In this document: positions 1 to 10,096 of the stretch, piece after piece | Layout: the number at the start of each line of letters is the position of its first letter | How positions within the stretch are numbered: position 1 is the first letter of the stretch | NCBI GenBank assembly: GCA_003988855.1 | Contig: QYAI01000108.1 | Span: forward strand, 1 to 64,000 | DNA: 64,000 nucleotides | Direction: 5' to 3' | Source: Arachnopeziza araneosa | Taxonomy: Eukaryota; Ascomycota; Leotiomycetes; Helotiales; Arachnopezizaceae | Notes under the pieces: generated by a model | What the model was told of the DNA's origin: nothing | Databases searched by the model: none | What the model saw: only the letters and a program-made list of their open reading frames with translations | Translations under genes and position numbers: made by a program

Positions 1-499
1 ACTCTAGATTGTATTGAAATTGACTAGTTATTTAATTATAATTTTTTTAGTGTGGAGGGGGCTTGGATTTCGGCTATTTTGAGGTGGGCGGAATGGGGGT
101 GCACGGACTTAATGGATTCTTCCATAGTCTTAACAAAGCTATGACACATATCGGCAATGAAAAGAAAGTAATACTATGATCACAGATATCTAGGTCTGGA
201 TTTTTGCTTTCAAGGATATATAGCTAAGAAAAACTTTACTCGTTACTCACTCTCACCTTACCCCTAAATAGAAAAAAAGATAGTACGGCACCTTGTGCCA
301 GCGAGTCGCTCCAGATCCAAGATAATATTATTGAGATTGATCAGGTATTGTTCCCAACAAGAGAGCCAGAAGAATCGCTCTTCTGTGAGTAAAGTTCTGT
401 CCACTTTCTGCCTTCCAACAGAGATCGTCCGAACATGTATTACCAAAGGCGATGTTTAAAAGCAATGAATTGAAGAAGACCATCTCTTAGCTATCCTTT
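1..499. other. Left edge, no gene seen
   Basis: AT-rich sequence downstream of the first P450 gene. The only open frame is a 60-residue one on the minus strand around 264-446, without recognisable motifs, so no gene is called. Confidence 0.5.
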
Positions 500-2269
500 T
501 CAAGCTACTCTTTCATTGACAACCATCGCTCTCACCCCTTTAGTGTCCGGCCTCCCCATTGGAATACTCCAGTCCCTCTGTATCTCAACATCCCGGTCAT
601 CTGTCTCAAAGGGTACCATGTCAAACTTTGTCATCACAGCAGCAAGGGTAAGAAACAACATCGAGGTTCCCAAATTATAGCCCAAACAACTTCGCGATCC
701 CTTCCCAAAACACACGAGATATTTCTTGACGCTCTCCTGCCCATTCTCACTGGTCTTCAGCCATCGCTCAGGAATGAAGTGCCGAGGATCGGGAAAGAAC
801 TTTTCGTTATAGTGAGTGAAGTACGTGCTGGAGGACATTGGCGTCCCGGCCGGGATTACCCATTCTTGGAAAGAAAGCGGCTCGGGGGCGAGACGCTGGC
901 TTCGCCATATGACGCCGCCGTGGAGGCGAAGGCCCTCATTAATGACAGCCGAGAAGTATGGTAATTCCTGCAGTTGGTTGCTAGAGTAGCTAGGACGCGA
1001 AATGACTGGCTCGAGCTCTTGGCGTAACTTTTGCAACCTACTAATAACATTAGCACCATTGACAACACGTGAGAGGGTTTCCGCTGACTTATCGGGGTTT
1101 TGCATGAGGTGATATGCGATGAGCGCCATGATTTTGGCTGGAGATTCGCTTCCCGCGATCAATGCAACAAAGACTTCATCCGTCAGACGAACGAGGGATT
1201 TCTCCGATGCTTGCAGCTTCTCATTATCACGCATTTCTTCCACAATGGTCTTACTTTCGCGCTCTATCTCGGGGTTATACCTGCCTCTGAAAGCAAGCGC
1301 GTCCTGGACCGATGATTGAATCCCCTGCGAAATGTTTGCGTTTCTTCATAAAAGTCGGGACAGTACAAACCTCTTTCAACTCAGTCTGCGCCCAGACGTC
1401 TCGCACCAAAAGTTTGACGAGCCAACGTGGTAATTTCTTCATGACGGTGGCCAGCCAATAAAAGTGTCGTGTGACGTGGAGAAGACGTGTGAAGAAAAGA
1501 AAGTCATCCTTGCACTTCTCAGCGAGGTCCTCTCTTCCGAGGAGACCATACTCCTCAGGAAAGAAGGACTATGTCGAGATTTAGCACCTTTCTATATAAT
1601 GAGGTAAGAAATCCGAATCTCAAGCTTACGTTAGTGACAGTGTCGATAGCTAAAGCTAGAAAAACCGTCGCCAAGTTCACTGGTGTTTGCGCCTTGTGAT
1701 GCTCCGCCATGATTTGGCAGACACGATCGACTCGTTCTTGTATCTCCGGTTCTAGGGTCTGGATATTGCGTTTATTAAAGAATGGAGCTATTGCATCCCG
1801 CCGCTGCTTGTGTAGGTCGTGATCCAGCGTAAACCCAGTGGCAAAGTTAGAATCGGGCGATTTAGCATTGAATCCCCACTTGTCACGTTTTTGAGGTGCG
1901 GACGCATAAATAGTGTCGTAGAACTCAAAATCGACGAAATGTAACTCGTCAGGGCTGATACGTACGACGGGTCCTGTTTTGTAAACATTAAACCTGACTA
2001 CTACAACTAAGATCGGGGCAGCACCGAGTTATACCGTATTTCTGGTGCATCTTCTCTATCTCCCATATATACATTCCCGCCCCAGGGGCGAATACATCAT
2101 AGTAACATTCGTACCAATAAGTCAAAGCTGCGATCTTCGGGCCTGGAAACTTTGCGATTGGGCTGAGATATAGCCGGTAAAGGGCGAGGTAGACCAGCCA
2201 GATGACAGATGCACCTGCTAATACGATAAGGATTTGAAGAGGACTGATAACGACGGAAAGTGAAATCAT
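500..2269 (-). CDS. Cytochrome P450 monooxygenase (trichodiene oxygenase-like)
   Basis: Haem-thiolate monooxygenase, probably anchored in the ER and oxidising a small lipophilic metabolite. Exons read 2269-2035, 1973-1630, 1568-1371 and 1324-500; they join in frame to about 533 residues. A 48-base in-frame intron around 1050 (GT...GCTAAT...AG) may also be removed, which would give the usual NPD-x-RLQKLRQEL spacing. The N-terminus is one hydrophobic helix followed by the proline hinge FPGPKIAALTYWYE and KYGPVVRISPDELHF. An I-helix AGSES (Ser in place of the usual Thr), the ExxR motif EGLR, PERW and the haem loop FGKGSRSCLG with its Cys ligand are all visible. The hinge and the YGPVVRISPDELH segment resemble the CYP58/TRI4 type. 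The ATG at 2269 is chosen because the frame further upstream only has a TTG. It lies beside a UbiA-type enzyme and a second P450, which suggests a small terpenoid pathway. Confidence 0.85.
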
Positions 2270-3300
2270 GATGCTGTCAATCTCCAACACTGTAGCTGTG
2301 TAGAACGGGGCTTTGACCAAGGTATGGTAAGCACAGGATTAGAAGACGAACAAGCAATCTTCCCTTTGCTGGCTGCTTTTTTAGAGAGTATTTATGTTCA
2401 TACTCTCTCTCATATGCCGATCTGACAATTCTGTTATCAGAAACCTGCGCGGCAGACTGAAACTCGCTTCCAGCATTGCGCCATCCTTGGCTGTTTTTGG
2501 GACAAGGGGTTGTCCTTCAACATTCCTTTCCAACTCAAAGTCGAAAAGAATTGAACGACCACAGTATGTTGCATTACCAAGATAATTTCCTGCAGGCTGA
2601 AAGAAGCTCATATAAATATACTGTACGAAGTCAGCTTTCCCCGCTCCTGCCAAGAATATAATCAGGATTTTACTAGTCGAACTTCGGTACAGTCAGCCAT
2701 TAATTCAGAACAAGGAAGTCCACCAACGGAATCTTCTCGGAATAATTACACAACAATATTCCGAAGCTGTGGATTATTTCATGAAAGAGAAAATCTGAAA
2801 TCGCTGTTCGCAGCTTTTGAAACTTATTTAGCGACGAGGTTGCACACTCAACATCTGACCCATATCGCATAACGGCCTCCTTGGATGATATCAACCCCTT
2901 ATGCCTGTTCAACGATTCTTCCGGAATAAAAGTTCGGTGGTACGGAAGGGGCTGCCGAGATTCCTTCTTACGCGACCAGAAAGCAAGATACCCAGCAGTT
3001 TGAAGATCCGGAGCAAAGGACTTAGTTCGTTCCAATATCTAGAATTCACATGCTTAGTTGCTCTCAGGTTACACTCCCTGCGTCTTATGTCAGCTTATAT
3101 TGCTCGTGATTAATGGATTTGTAGATCAGGAAAGAATATAGAGAATGATGAAACGAAAACACATATGATTATCCGCAAAGTTTCATGGTTGCCATCTCTG
3201 AGTAACCGACTGAGACATGTGATTTATCGGTTAGACATCGAATGTGAACTTTAAAACCAACAATTCCTGTCGGAAATCACACCTTGCACCTCTAGATGTG
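2270..3300. other. Divergent intergenic region P450 / UbiA
   Basis: Shared upstream region of the minus-strand P450 and the plus-strand UbiA gene. Two minus-strand open frames (2381-2653 and 2700-3035) lie here. The second contains an HEIIH string resembling an HExxH zinc site, but it starts with TTG and I could not join the two frames into a gene. A decayed gene is possible; nothing is called. Confidence 0.3.
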
Positions 3301-4380
3301 ATGCAGTGTACAACTATCGCCATGCCCATGACCTCCACGGAGAACATCACAAACGAAAAGGCAGTCACTAATCAGAAGGCTGACCTGGGGACAGGTGTGA
3401 TTGACAAATTTCCAGTGAGTTTCGAAATATAATCCGTTTATGCATCTGGAACAGCCTGCTGAGCAAGCAAAAAGCAGAAAAGAAATCTCAGATTTCATCT
3501 CTACACATTATGGCTGTTTACATACAGCGACCTAAAGACGATTGTCTACACTCAAACAGCTGTGGGAATATTCAGCGCGCTTGCGGGCTCTTCCCTAACA
3601 ACAAATCAAACTCCAAATTTTATTCAGATCCTCTCCCGCGCTCCACTTGTTGTCCTCTGGAACTGGCTTAACCTCATCTGCTTTAACATTGCCAACCAAC
3701 GCTTACCGAATTCTATTATAGAAGACTCAATCAACAAGCCGTTCCGCCCTCTGCCCTCAAAGAGGCTCACCCCTGGCGAAGCTCGCCGAACGCTACTCCT
3801 TGCAGTCCCATCATGTCTGTCGGCCATATACTTTATCGGAGCCTTCGATGAGGCCTGTTGGATGTCCGTACTTGTCTGGATGTACAACGACCTTGGTGGA
3901 GCGGATGAAAGCTACATAATCCGAAATTTCATTCAAGCGGGTGCTTTCATCTGCCACGCCAGAGGATCAACTCTCGTCGCTGCTGGCAGTGCGCATGGGC
4001 TTGGCATTAATGCCCCTGCTTGGTTTGGCATGGTTGGAGCAATTGTGCTCACTTCTATTCAGACTCAGGATCTGGAAGACATGAAAGGTGATGCAGAGCG
4101 TGGGCGAAAGACTTTACCGCTTGTCCACGGAGAGCAGATTGGTCGACTCTCTGTAGCTATTTCGGTTGTAATCTGGTCTATTATTTGCCCTGCATTTTGG
4201 GGTCTAACTCTCCTTAATTATATACCTACAGTGGTAGTGGGAGTGACAATTGCACTCAGAGTTTTAGTTTTCAGAAACGTGAAGTCCGATAAAATAACTT
4301 GGAAGATGTGGTGTTTGTGGATTATAGTCATTTATTTTCTTCCATTGCTTGAAGGTAGTATACATCACAGTTTTAGATAG
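3301..4380 (+). CDS. UbiA-family membrane prenyltransferase / terpene cyclase
   Basis: Integral membrane enzyme of the UbiA superfamily, which acts on prenyl diphosphates with Mg2+ held by two Asp-rich motifs. Exons 3301-3414 and 3478-4380 join in frame to 338 residues. The junction rebuilds the conserved stretch LRFHLYTLWLFTYSDLKT. The first metal motif region reads NQRLPNSIIEDSINKPFRPL and the second QDLEDMKGDAERGRKTLPL. Several hydrophobic helices follow, ending near the stop. The ED-x-INKP-x-RPLPS form is the one I associate with fungal UbiA-like proteins that include the fumagillin sesquiterpene cyclase Fma-TC, rather than mitochondrial Coq2. Cyclase and prenyltransferase activity cannot be told apart from sequence. 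P450 genes flank it on both sides, so oxidation of its terpenoid product is the likely next step. The first in-frame ATG is at 3301; upstream only a GTG exists. Confidence 0.82.
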
Positions 4381-4815
4381 ATCATCTGTTAGTTTGAAAT
4401 TGCGATTGAATTTGAACTTAGAATTTGGATAGATTGAAATGCGACGGCGGGGACATAGAACATTAAAGCAACTTCTTCGGGCGATACCCTGCGTAGGTAC
4501 TCTATGTGAACATACAATTAAGGATTCATTTCAATTTGAAGCGGGCCATCGGTCCTTTTTCTCAAGCTTATCTACTCAATCTTACCCTTTATCATTCGCT
4601 AAGATGTGCCTGATAACGAAGTCCTTGCATGGACTAACTTACGCTGATGACAGGTTACATAAGCTTTCTCCACTTTCCCAAATATATGCCTGAAAACCCA
4701 ATTTCAATCTTCCCTTGCATTTTGCTTCTCCACTAGTACTTGACTCTATTCTACAATCCCAAGTCTAAGCCCAAACTTCAACACATTTGCATCTTTAGCA
4801 CCTAAAGCTCTAACC
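4381..4815. other. Intergenic, promoter of the second P450
   Basis: No supported gene. A short open frame at 4439-4693 has no recognisable motifs. The last 130 bases are pyrimidine-rich with several CAA/CTC runs, typical of a fungal promoter and 5' leader. Confidence 0.4.
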
Positions 4816-6659
4816 ATGGCGGCAGGAAGTTCAACAAGGAGAAAAAGTCTCTTGGTTTTTTCTTGCCTACTCCTCCTACTCCTCCTTTATGCTACCAGTT
4901 TGGTCTTTCAAGCTGCAAGGAAATCCTGGAAATTTTCCGACCAAAGTGCTTTCCACCAGTTCTTTCTTTGGAGTTCAGCTATTAACTTGGGAATTGTTGA
5001 TAGTGTAAGTGAAACTTTCGTATCAGAATGAAGGAGAGACTGATAGAATATGAAGTTAGGATTCCTGGCCGTATACCGTATCACCATACACCCCCTTGCC
5101 AACTATCCCGGCCCGCTCCTAGCCGCTCTCACAGATTGGTATAACATCTACCAATGTCTCGGCGGAGATAGACACCTGCTATTTTATGATCTTCATCAAA
5201 AATATGGTAACTTCAATATTTTTCGATTTTTCAAGCATGACGATAACTGATGTCATTCAGGCCCTATTGTGCGTTTCGGCCCAAATCGCATATCTTTTAA
5301 TAGTGTCCAAGCCATGAGAGATATCTATGGAGTACATTCTAACACGCAAAAATCCAAGTTATACACGGCATACAGCCATTTCTTCAAGGTCCCATCTGTT
5401 GTGACAACCATCGAGAAAAAATCACACGCTGCACGTCGAAGAATAAGTGTCCGAGCTCTAACACCAGCGGCAGTAAAAGGGTTAGAAAACCTTATTGTGA
5501 AGAACTCTGAAATTTTCTTGAAAATTATAGAAGAAAGCTTGATATCCCATGAACTACTTGAGGACAACCAGGGATGGGGACCCGGAAGAAATATGAGCAA
5601 ATGGATTTCGTGGCTTATGAGCGACATCATGGGGGATGTCACATTTGGCAGGAACTGGAATCTAATGAAGAGTAAGAAAAATCGGCACATAGTAGACATC
5701 TTATCTCTTGGTGCTTGCCTGATCAACACTGTAAGTGCTCCCATTTTTACATTGGAATATAAATCATGCTTATAATATAATAGTCAGGCCACATGCCATC
5801 TTTGCTGAACCTCGGCCTTGATAAAATCTTCCTCCGAAATTTGATGAAAGGAACCTACGAATTCGAGGCTCTTAGCAAAGAACAAGCTGATTGGCGAGTT
5901 TCAAACTCAGAAAAACTCTCTCAGAAAGATCTTTTTGCGGCTTTGCTAGAGGCAAAGGATCCAGATACAGGGGAAGGTCTCACAATCGAGGAACTTATTG
6001 CTGAGGCTGGGATTCTTATTGTTGCTGGAACCGATACCACAGCCACCAGTCTCACCGCCACAATCTTCTACCTATTACACTATCCAGATGCACTAAGTCA
6101 AGTGAAGGAAGAGGTTCGAGAACAGTTCGCAAGGGTTGATGATATCCGAATTGGAAAAGAGCTGTCTTCTTGCACCTTTTTGTTCGCATGCTTTGATGAA
6201 GCTATGAGACTTTCGCCAGCTGTTGGAGCAATTTTACAACGCGAAATTCTACAAGGTGGCCTTATCGTAGATGGCCACATGTTCCCTGAAGGTACTGATG
6301 TTGGAGTTTCAGCGTACTCCATCCATCACAACCACACCTACTTTCCCGAGCCGTTTGAATTCAAGCCCGAGCGCTGGTTTGCAGATGATTTAGCACTTCC
6401 ATATTCAGCTTTCACTCCCTTTGGTGTGGGAAGAACCAGCTGTGTGGGAAAGTATCTTGCGTATCAAGAGATGGCTATTGTGCTTGCGAGAATGATCTGG
6501 CTGTATGATATGCGTGTGCAGCCGGGTACAGTAGTTGGTGAAGGTAGCAAAGAACTGGGGAATGGCAGACAGAGAAATAATGAGTTTCAGACTTATGAAA
6601 AGTTCGTTAGTAGTCATGATGGGCCAATAGTTCAATTTCGGAACAGGAATACAGGGTAA
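4816..6659 (+). CDS. Cytochrome P450 monooxygenase
   Basis: Full-length P450 of 564 residues from exons 4816-5004, 5047-5206, 5261-5730 and 5784-6659, all joined in frame. It starts with a basic stretch and a Leu-rich membrane anchor, then the hinge NYPGPLLAALTDWYNIYQ and KYGPIVRFGPN. The I-helix AGTDTT, the K-helix ExxR (EAMR), PERW and the haem loop FGVGRTSCVG with the Cys ligand are intact. It belongs to the broad fungal secondary-metabolism P450s related to TRI11 and aflatoxin-pathway hydroxylases; I cannot name a substrate. With the UbiA enzyme 435 bases upstream on the same strand and the first P450 beyond it, a terpenoid oxidation role is inferred. The first intron (42 bases) is short but has a clean GTAAGT donor. 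Confidence 0.88.
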
Positions 6660-6975
6660 TGCATAAGGAACATCTGAAATAGATCAAGATAATGTGAGTT
6701 ATGTTGGTCATTCTACAAAATAATTTAAATTTACAGTAAAAGGTGCCACTTAATACCCATTCTACCAAGGACGAGGATGAGAGCACGCCAAACATATTCT
6801 TTCTGCTCAACGAGAGCCAAGAGTAAGTCTTAATAGGTGCTACTAAATTGTTGTTTTTAACTACCAGGCATATTGATATCTCAGGGGAAGCTCAATTTTT
6901 TAAAACTGTGACAATGCTTATTAAGTAAAGTTACGAGATTTGGTTAGTAATATAGACAATAATACTCTAAAGGAA
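6660..6975. other. Convergent intergenic region
   Basis: AT-rich 3' region between the convergent P450 and HET genes. I see no gene here. Confidence 0.4.
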
Positions 6976-9506
6976 CTAAATAATCCTTATCGTCGTTCTC
7001 CGAGGCGGTCGTTTCGCAACTTCAACCCACGCCTTTGCCTCTAGCACATTGACCGCTGGCCTCTTGATCTCATTCTCATACCTCTCCCATTCGCTCTCTT
7101 CGATATCCCTCCACCTAATTGTTTCGATTCTATTTGCCTCGGGATAAATGATCGATAGCTCCCAAGGCCGGGTCAACTCAATAATTCCAATACGTCGATA
7201 TTCGCCATCGTTACCACCAGTCGATTCAAGAAGTAGAAGGTGAGCATTCCCTTTCATAGGTTCATTCTTGTATGTTTTATCAAAATCATTGAGGCCTTCT
7301 GTGTGTGCGATAAGGAATGCAGCAAAGCACTGATTAGGGTGAGGAATATGCTGTTGCTCGAACTCGAAGGCATTGGCGGTGAGACCTTTCAAGTCTTGCA
7401 GCGCAAAACTATGCAAGGATGGGTATTCGCATGTTTCCGAATTCACTTTCGTGCTCTTCGGCAACAGCTTGTGTTGTTCACATGAAGGAGAAACTTTTCG
7501 CCCGTCCTCTGCCCACAAACTCCCCAATAGAAACAGTGAGCCTTTGATATCTAGAAACCCAGATTGGAGCTGGCCAAACAAATCACCGTCTAGAGCCTCA
7601 AGACGAACCTTGACAAGAGAAGCAATATTTTTGATAGGCGCATCACGATTAATAGCACCGATATTCGTGTGGACTTGGTCACCATTAATACTGGCCCAAG
7701 ACCATGATGGCGCTCGGTACTTTGTCGGTCTTCTAAAGTCCGTATTTGATGGGTCATAAAATTTCTTCTTCTTGTCCAAAAAGCGCCTCATCCGCCACCA
7801 GCAGAGATATTGCAGAAGTTCAGATTCCCACATACCGGCGCAGTAGTTATCTTTAGTTATATCTGCAAAGGCTCGAGCTATGCCACCAAGCGCAGGAAGA
7901 ATATCGGTGTCTTTGGTAAAGTTTCGTCTACTATACTCGAATATAATACTCGACCATCTTGTGTAGGGGTTCATTTGCAAGGATCTCTGTATACCGGACT
8001 ATATTATTGGTAGGTGTAAGTGGGTGTTTTCGAGAAATTATGAACGAGGGGCCGTTCAAAGAGATGCCCAAATATGAAATAGATAACCTACGTCTGAAGC
8101 TCTCATATATTTAGGGAACCACCCGATCCGAGATTTCTGCCGCTCTAGTACTGACATCTGCTTACCGAAGCAGAAATACAGATTCTGATAAAGATTCACC
8201 TTATTCTTTCGGTTCTTGTTGTGAAACAAATCCTTGCTATCAAACATGTGATCCAGCAGTGTGGTATGGCCGCTTTCTGTCAAGCGGTAGTTGCTGCATT
8301 CCCACACCATTTGATCTTTGCGAAAGGATAATGTCCGTGGTGCCAAAAGCCCTTCCTGTAAAGTCCATCCGCGGGTCTGAAGCGGATCTGAGTATGAAAC
8401 ATGCACGGAACTGGGGAAACTTGGACGAAGCCAGATTTTGGAATGGTTTTCAGTTTCTCTATCAAATGGCAACTCGCAGAGGCTCCATGGACTGGGAGGC
8501 CGTGGAGCATAGATACCCGCATTGGCCGATGGTGATTCAGAGGCTATGATGGTGATAATGGCGCCAGAGTAGACATCACGCATACGAGCGGCTTCAGCTC
8601 GCCAGTCGCTAGCAGAGTCTTGCAGTATGCATAAAGCATCGATCCAGATGTATTGTAGTCTTAGGTCCTGGGTGATTGTGATAGCATTTCCCAGTGTTGC
8701 TGGCCATTTTGCTAGGGGAATCCCTGCTTTTAGGTCTTGAAAAGTGTCGCTTCTGAGGGTGAACTGTGAATCACCTCCCCAACAGTAGCTGAGTGCGGCC
8801 CATGAGACGGTGCTTGGCATTTCATTCAGCTCGAGGCGAGGGGGTTGATTGTCATTCTTATTTCCAACATTAATCAGTCGTGATGGCCGGCGAAACGGCT
8901 TGGAAGGACCACACTTCGGATGATTGCTGAGGCACTCCTGGAGCCATTCCAAAGATGTCGCTCTACAGTCTTCAGAGTCCGAATGGTGGGATACTGCCGC
9001 TCCTATAAACTTTGAAGCTTTCCGAGTTATAGAACCTATTGTTCGTCAGCACTCTGTCTCAGGAGGTCAATTAATTCATACTGACTCCTCTCAGACATTA
9101 CATCAAAGGTGCATAGAGTACGAGACGAGCGGTCATCTGGCCTTTGCGTCACTGTGATGACTGGTATCTGGCCCTTAGAGGGAAAATGTCCACTGGTTCC
9201 AATAAATAATTGACCTTGACCAGAATCATCAATCGCTTTATCCACCCTCGGACATCGCTCCGCATTTTTAGACCAGCACTCGTAGATCAAGTTGCAAAGC
9301 GCGCAGCCAAGCTTTGCAGCTGTTTCCAGGGCACCTAGACTGCTTTGATGGCGGAAGAAGTCAGGCAGTCCTGGTTTTAATTCCAAAGATTCTGTTTGGA
9401 ATGCCGTCAAGAGAGCTTCCACTGCATGCGACCTCTGCGACTCGGACAGGAAAAGAAGTTCACGGATATTGAGCCGTTGGCAGACATCGCAAAGATAAAC
9501 CGGCAT
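6976..9506 (-). CDS. HET-domain protein 1 (heterokaryon incompatibility)
   Basis: A HET-domain protein, the fungal family whose activation triggers vegetative incompatibility cell death. Exons 9506-9086, 9035-8092 and 7998-6976 join in frame to 795 residues. The three signature blocks are present: ALSYCWGG, LQYIWIDALCILQD with the downstream A-x-M-x-x-VYSGA, and RGWTLQEGLLAPRTLSF. A Cys-containing N-terminal region (YLCDVCQRL, GCALCNLIY) precedes them, as is common in this class. The C-terminal half has the usual PSWSWASING block. The ATG at 9506 is used because the longer open frame begins with TTG. No NACHT or WD repeats are attached. A second HET gene lies 6 kb away on the other strand, and other accessory genes sit between them. 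Confidence 0.88.
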
Positions 9507-9604
9507 ACTAAATAATCTTAAAATATTTTCGAGTTTTGACTCTATCGAAAACCCCGGCAAATTTAGGGCAAGGTGTATGCTACAATTATGGATGCCTGAG
9601 GGGT

Positions 9605-9620
9605 ATTATCACGTGATAAT
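9605..9620. promoter_or_regulatory. 16-bp perfect palindrome with CACGTG core and GATA flanks
   Basis: ATTATCACGTGATAAT is its own reverse complement. It lies about 100 bases upstream of the HET protein 1 ATG. It combines an E-box-like CACGTG core with GATAA on both strands, so it could bind bHLH or GATA factors. Function is inferred from position only. Confidence 0.4.
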
Positions 9621-9986
9621 CTAGTCCCATTTCAGGGTTAGCGGTAAGAGGCCAGCCGATTTCCTTCAGTCGTATCCTAGAAATCGATGACTTTATGCGG
9701 ATTTACTCTCTTGAGTCATAGTAGATCTAAAAAAGTTTCGGGAGGGATCTTTGTCAAAGTCAAAATAGGACTCAAAAGACAGAAACAGAAAATGTCACGA
9801 AAACATTTCCGTGTCGTTACGCTTGTTTATGTAGCTTGTTTTGCAGGATTCTATTCTTTAATCAATACATAATATACTCCCTCTGTTGTAGATTTAACTA
9901 ACCTACACTAACACTTCCAGAAAAAGATATTGCAGAACAAATGAATTTCAATTTTTCAAATATAAAAAGGATTACAAAGAGTTTTT

Positions 9987-10053
9987 AGGGGCTACGAGCA
10001 AGCGTCTTGGGCGATGTAACTGGAAAGTGCCCTAGTTGAACTACGTCTGACCC
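9987..10053 (+). repeat. Degenerate direct repeat, copy A
   Basis: Shares GGGGCTA, an exact 15-base block CAAGCGTCTTGGGCG, then AGTGCC and ACGTCTGA in the same order with 12151-12203. The two copies flank the trypsin-fold gene in direct orientation. Confidence 0.55.
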
Positions 10054-10096
10054 GAATGGCGCCCGTTGTCTAGACAACTCGATCCTGATCCCACTG

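Larger units (their letters stand above)
9507..10096. other. Intergenic region with palindrome and repeat copy A
   Basis: Upstream region of HET protein 1 and 3' region of the trypsin-fold gene. It holds a perfect 16-base palindrome at 9605-9620 and copy A of a degenerate direct repeat at 9987-10053, both listed separately. No gene is supported. Confidence 0.5.

Noticed and set aside
2381..3035. Minus-strand open frames, one with an HEIIH (HExxH-like) string, as a possible metalloprotease
   Set aside because: The frames start with TTG, could not be spliced together, and lack other metalloprotease blocks; a five-residue match is weak.
4439..4693. 84-codon open frame upstream of the second P450
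   Set aside because: No motifs, and it occupies the promoter and leader region of a well-supported gene.
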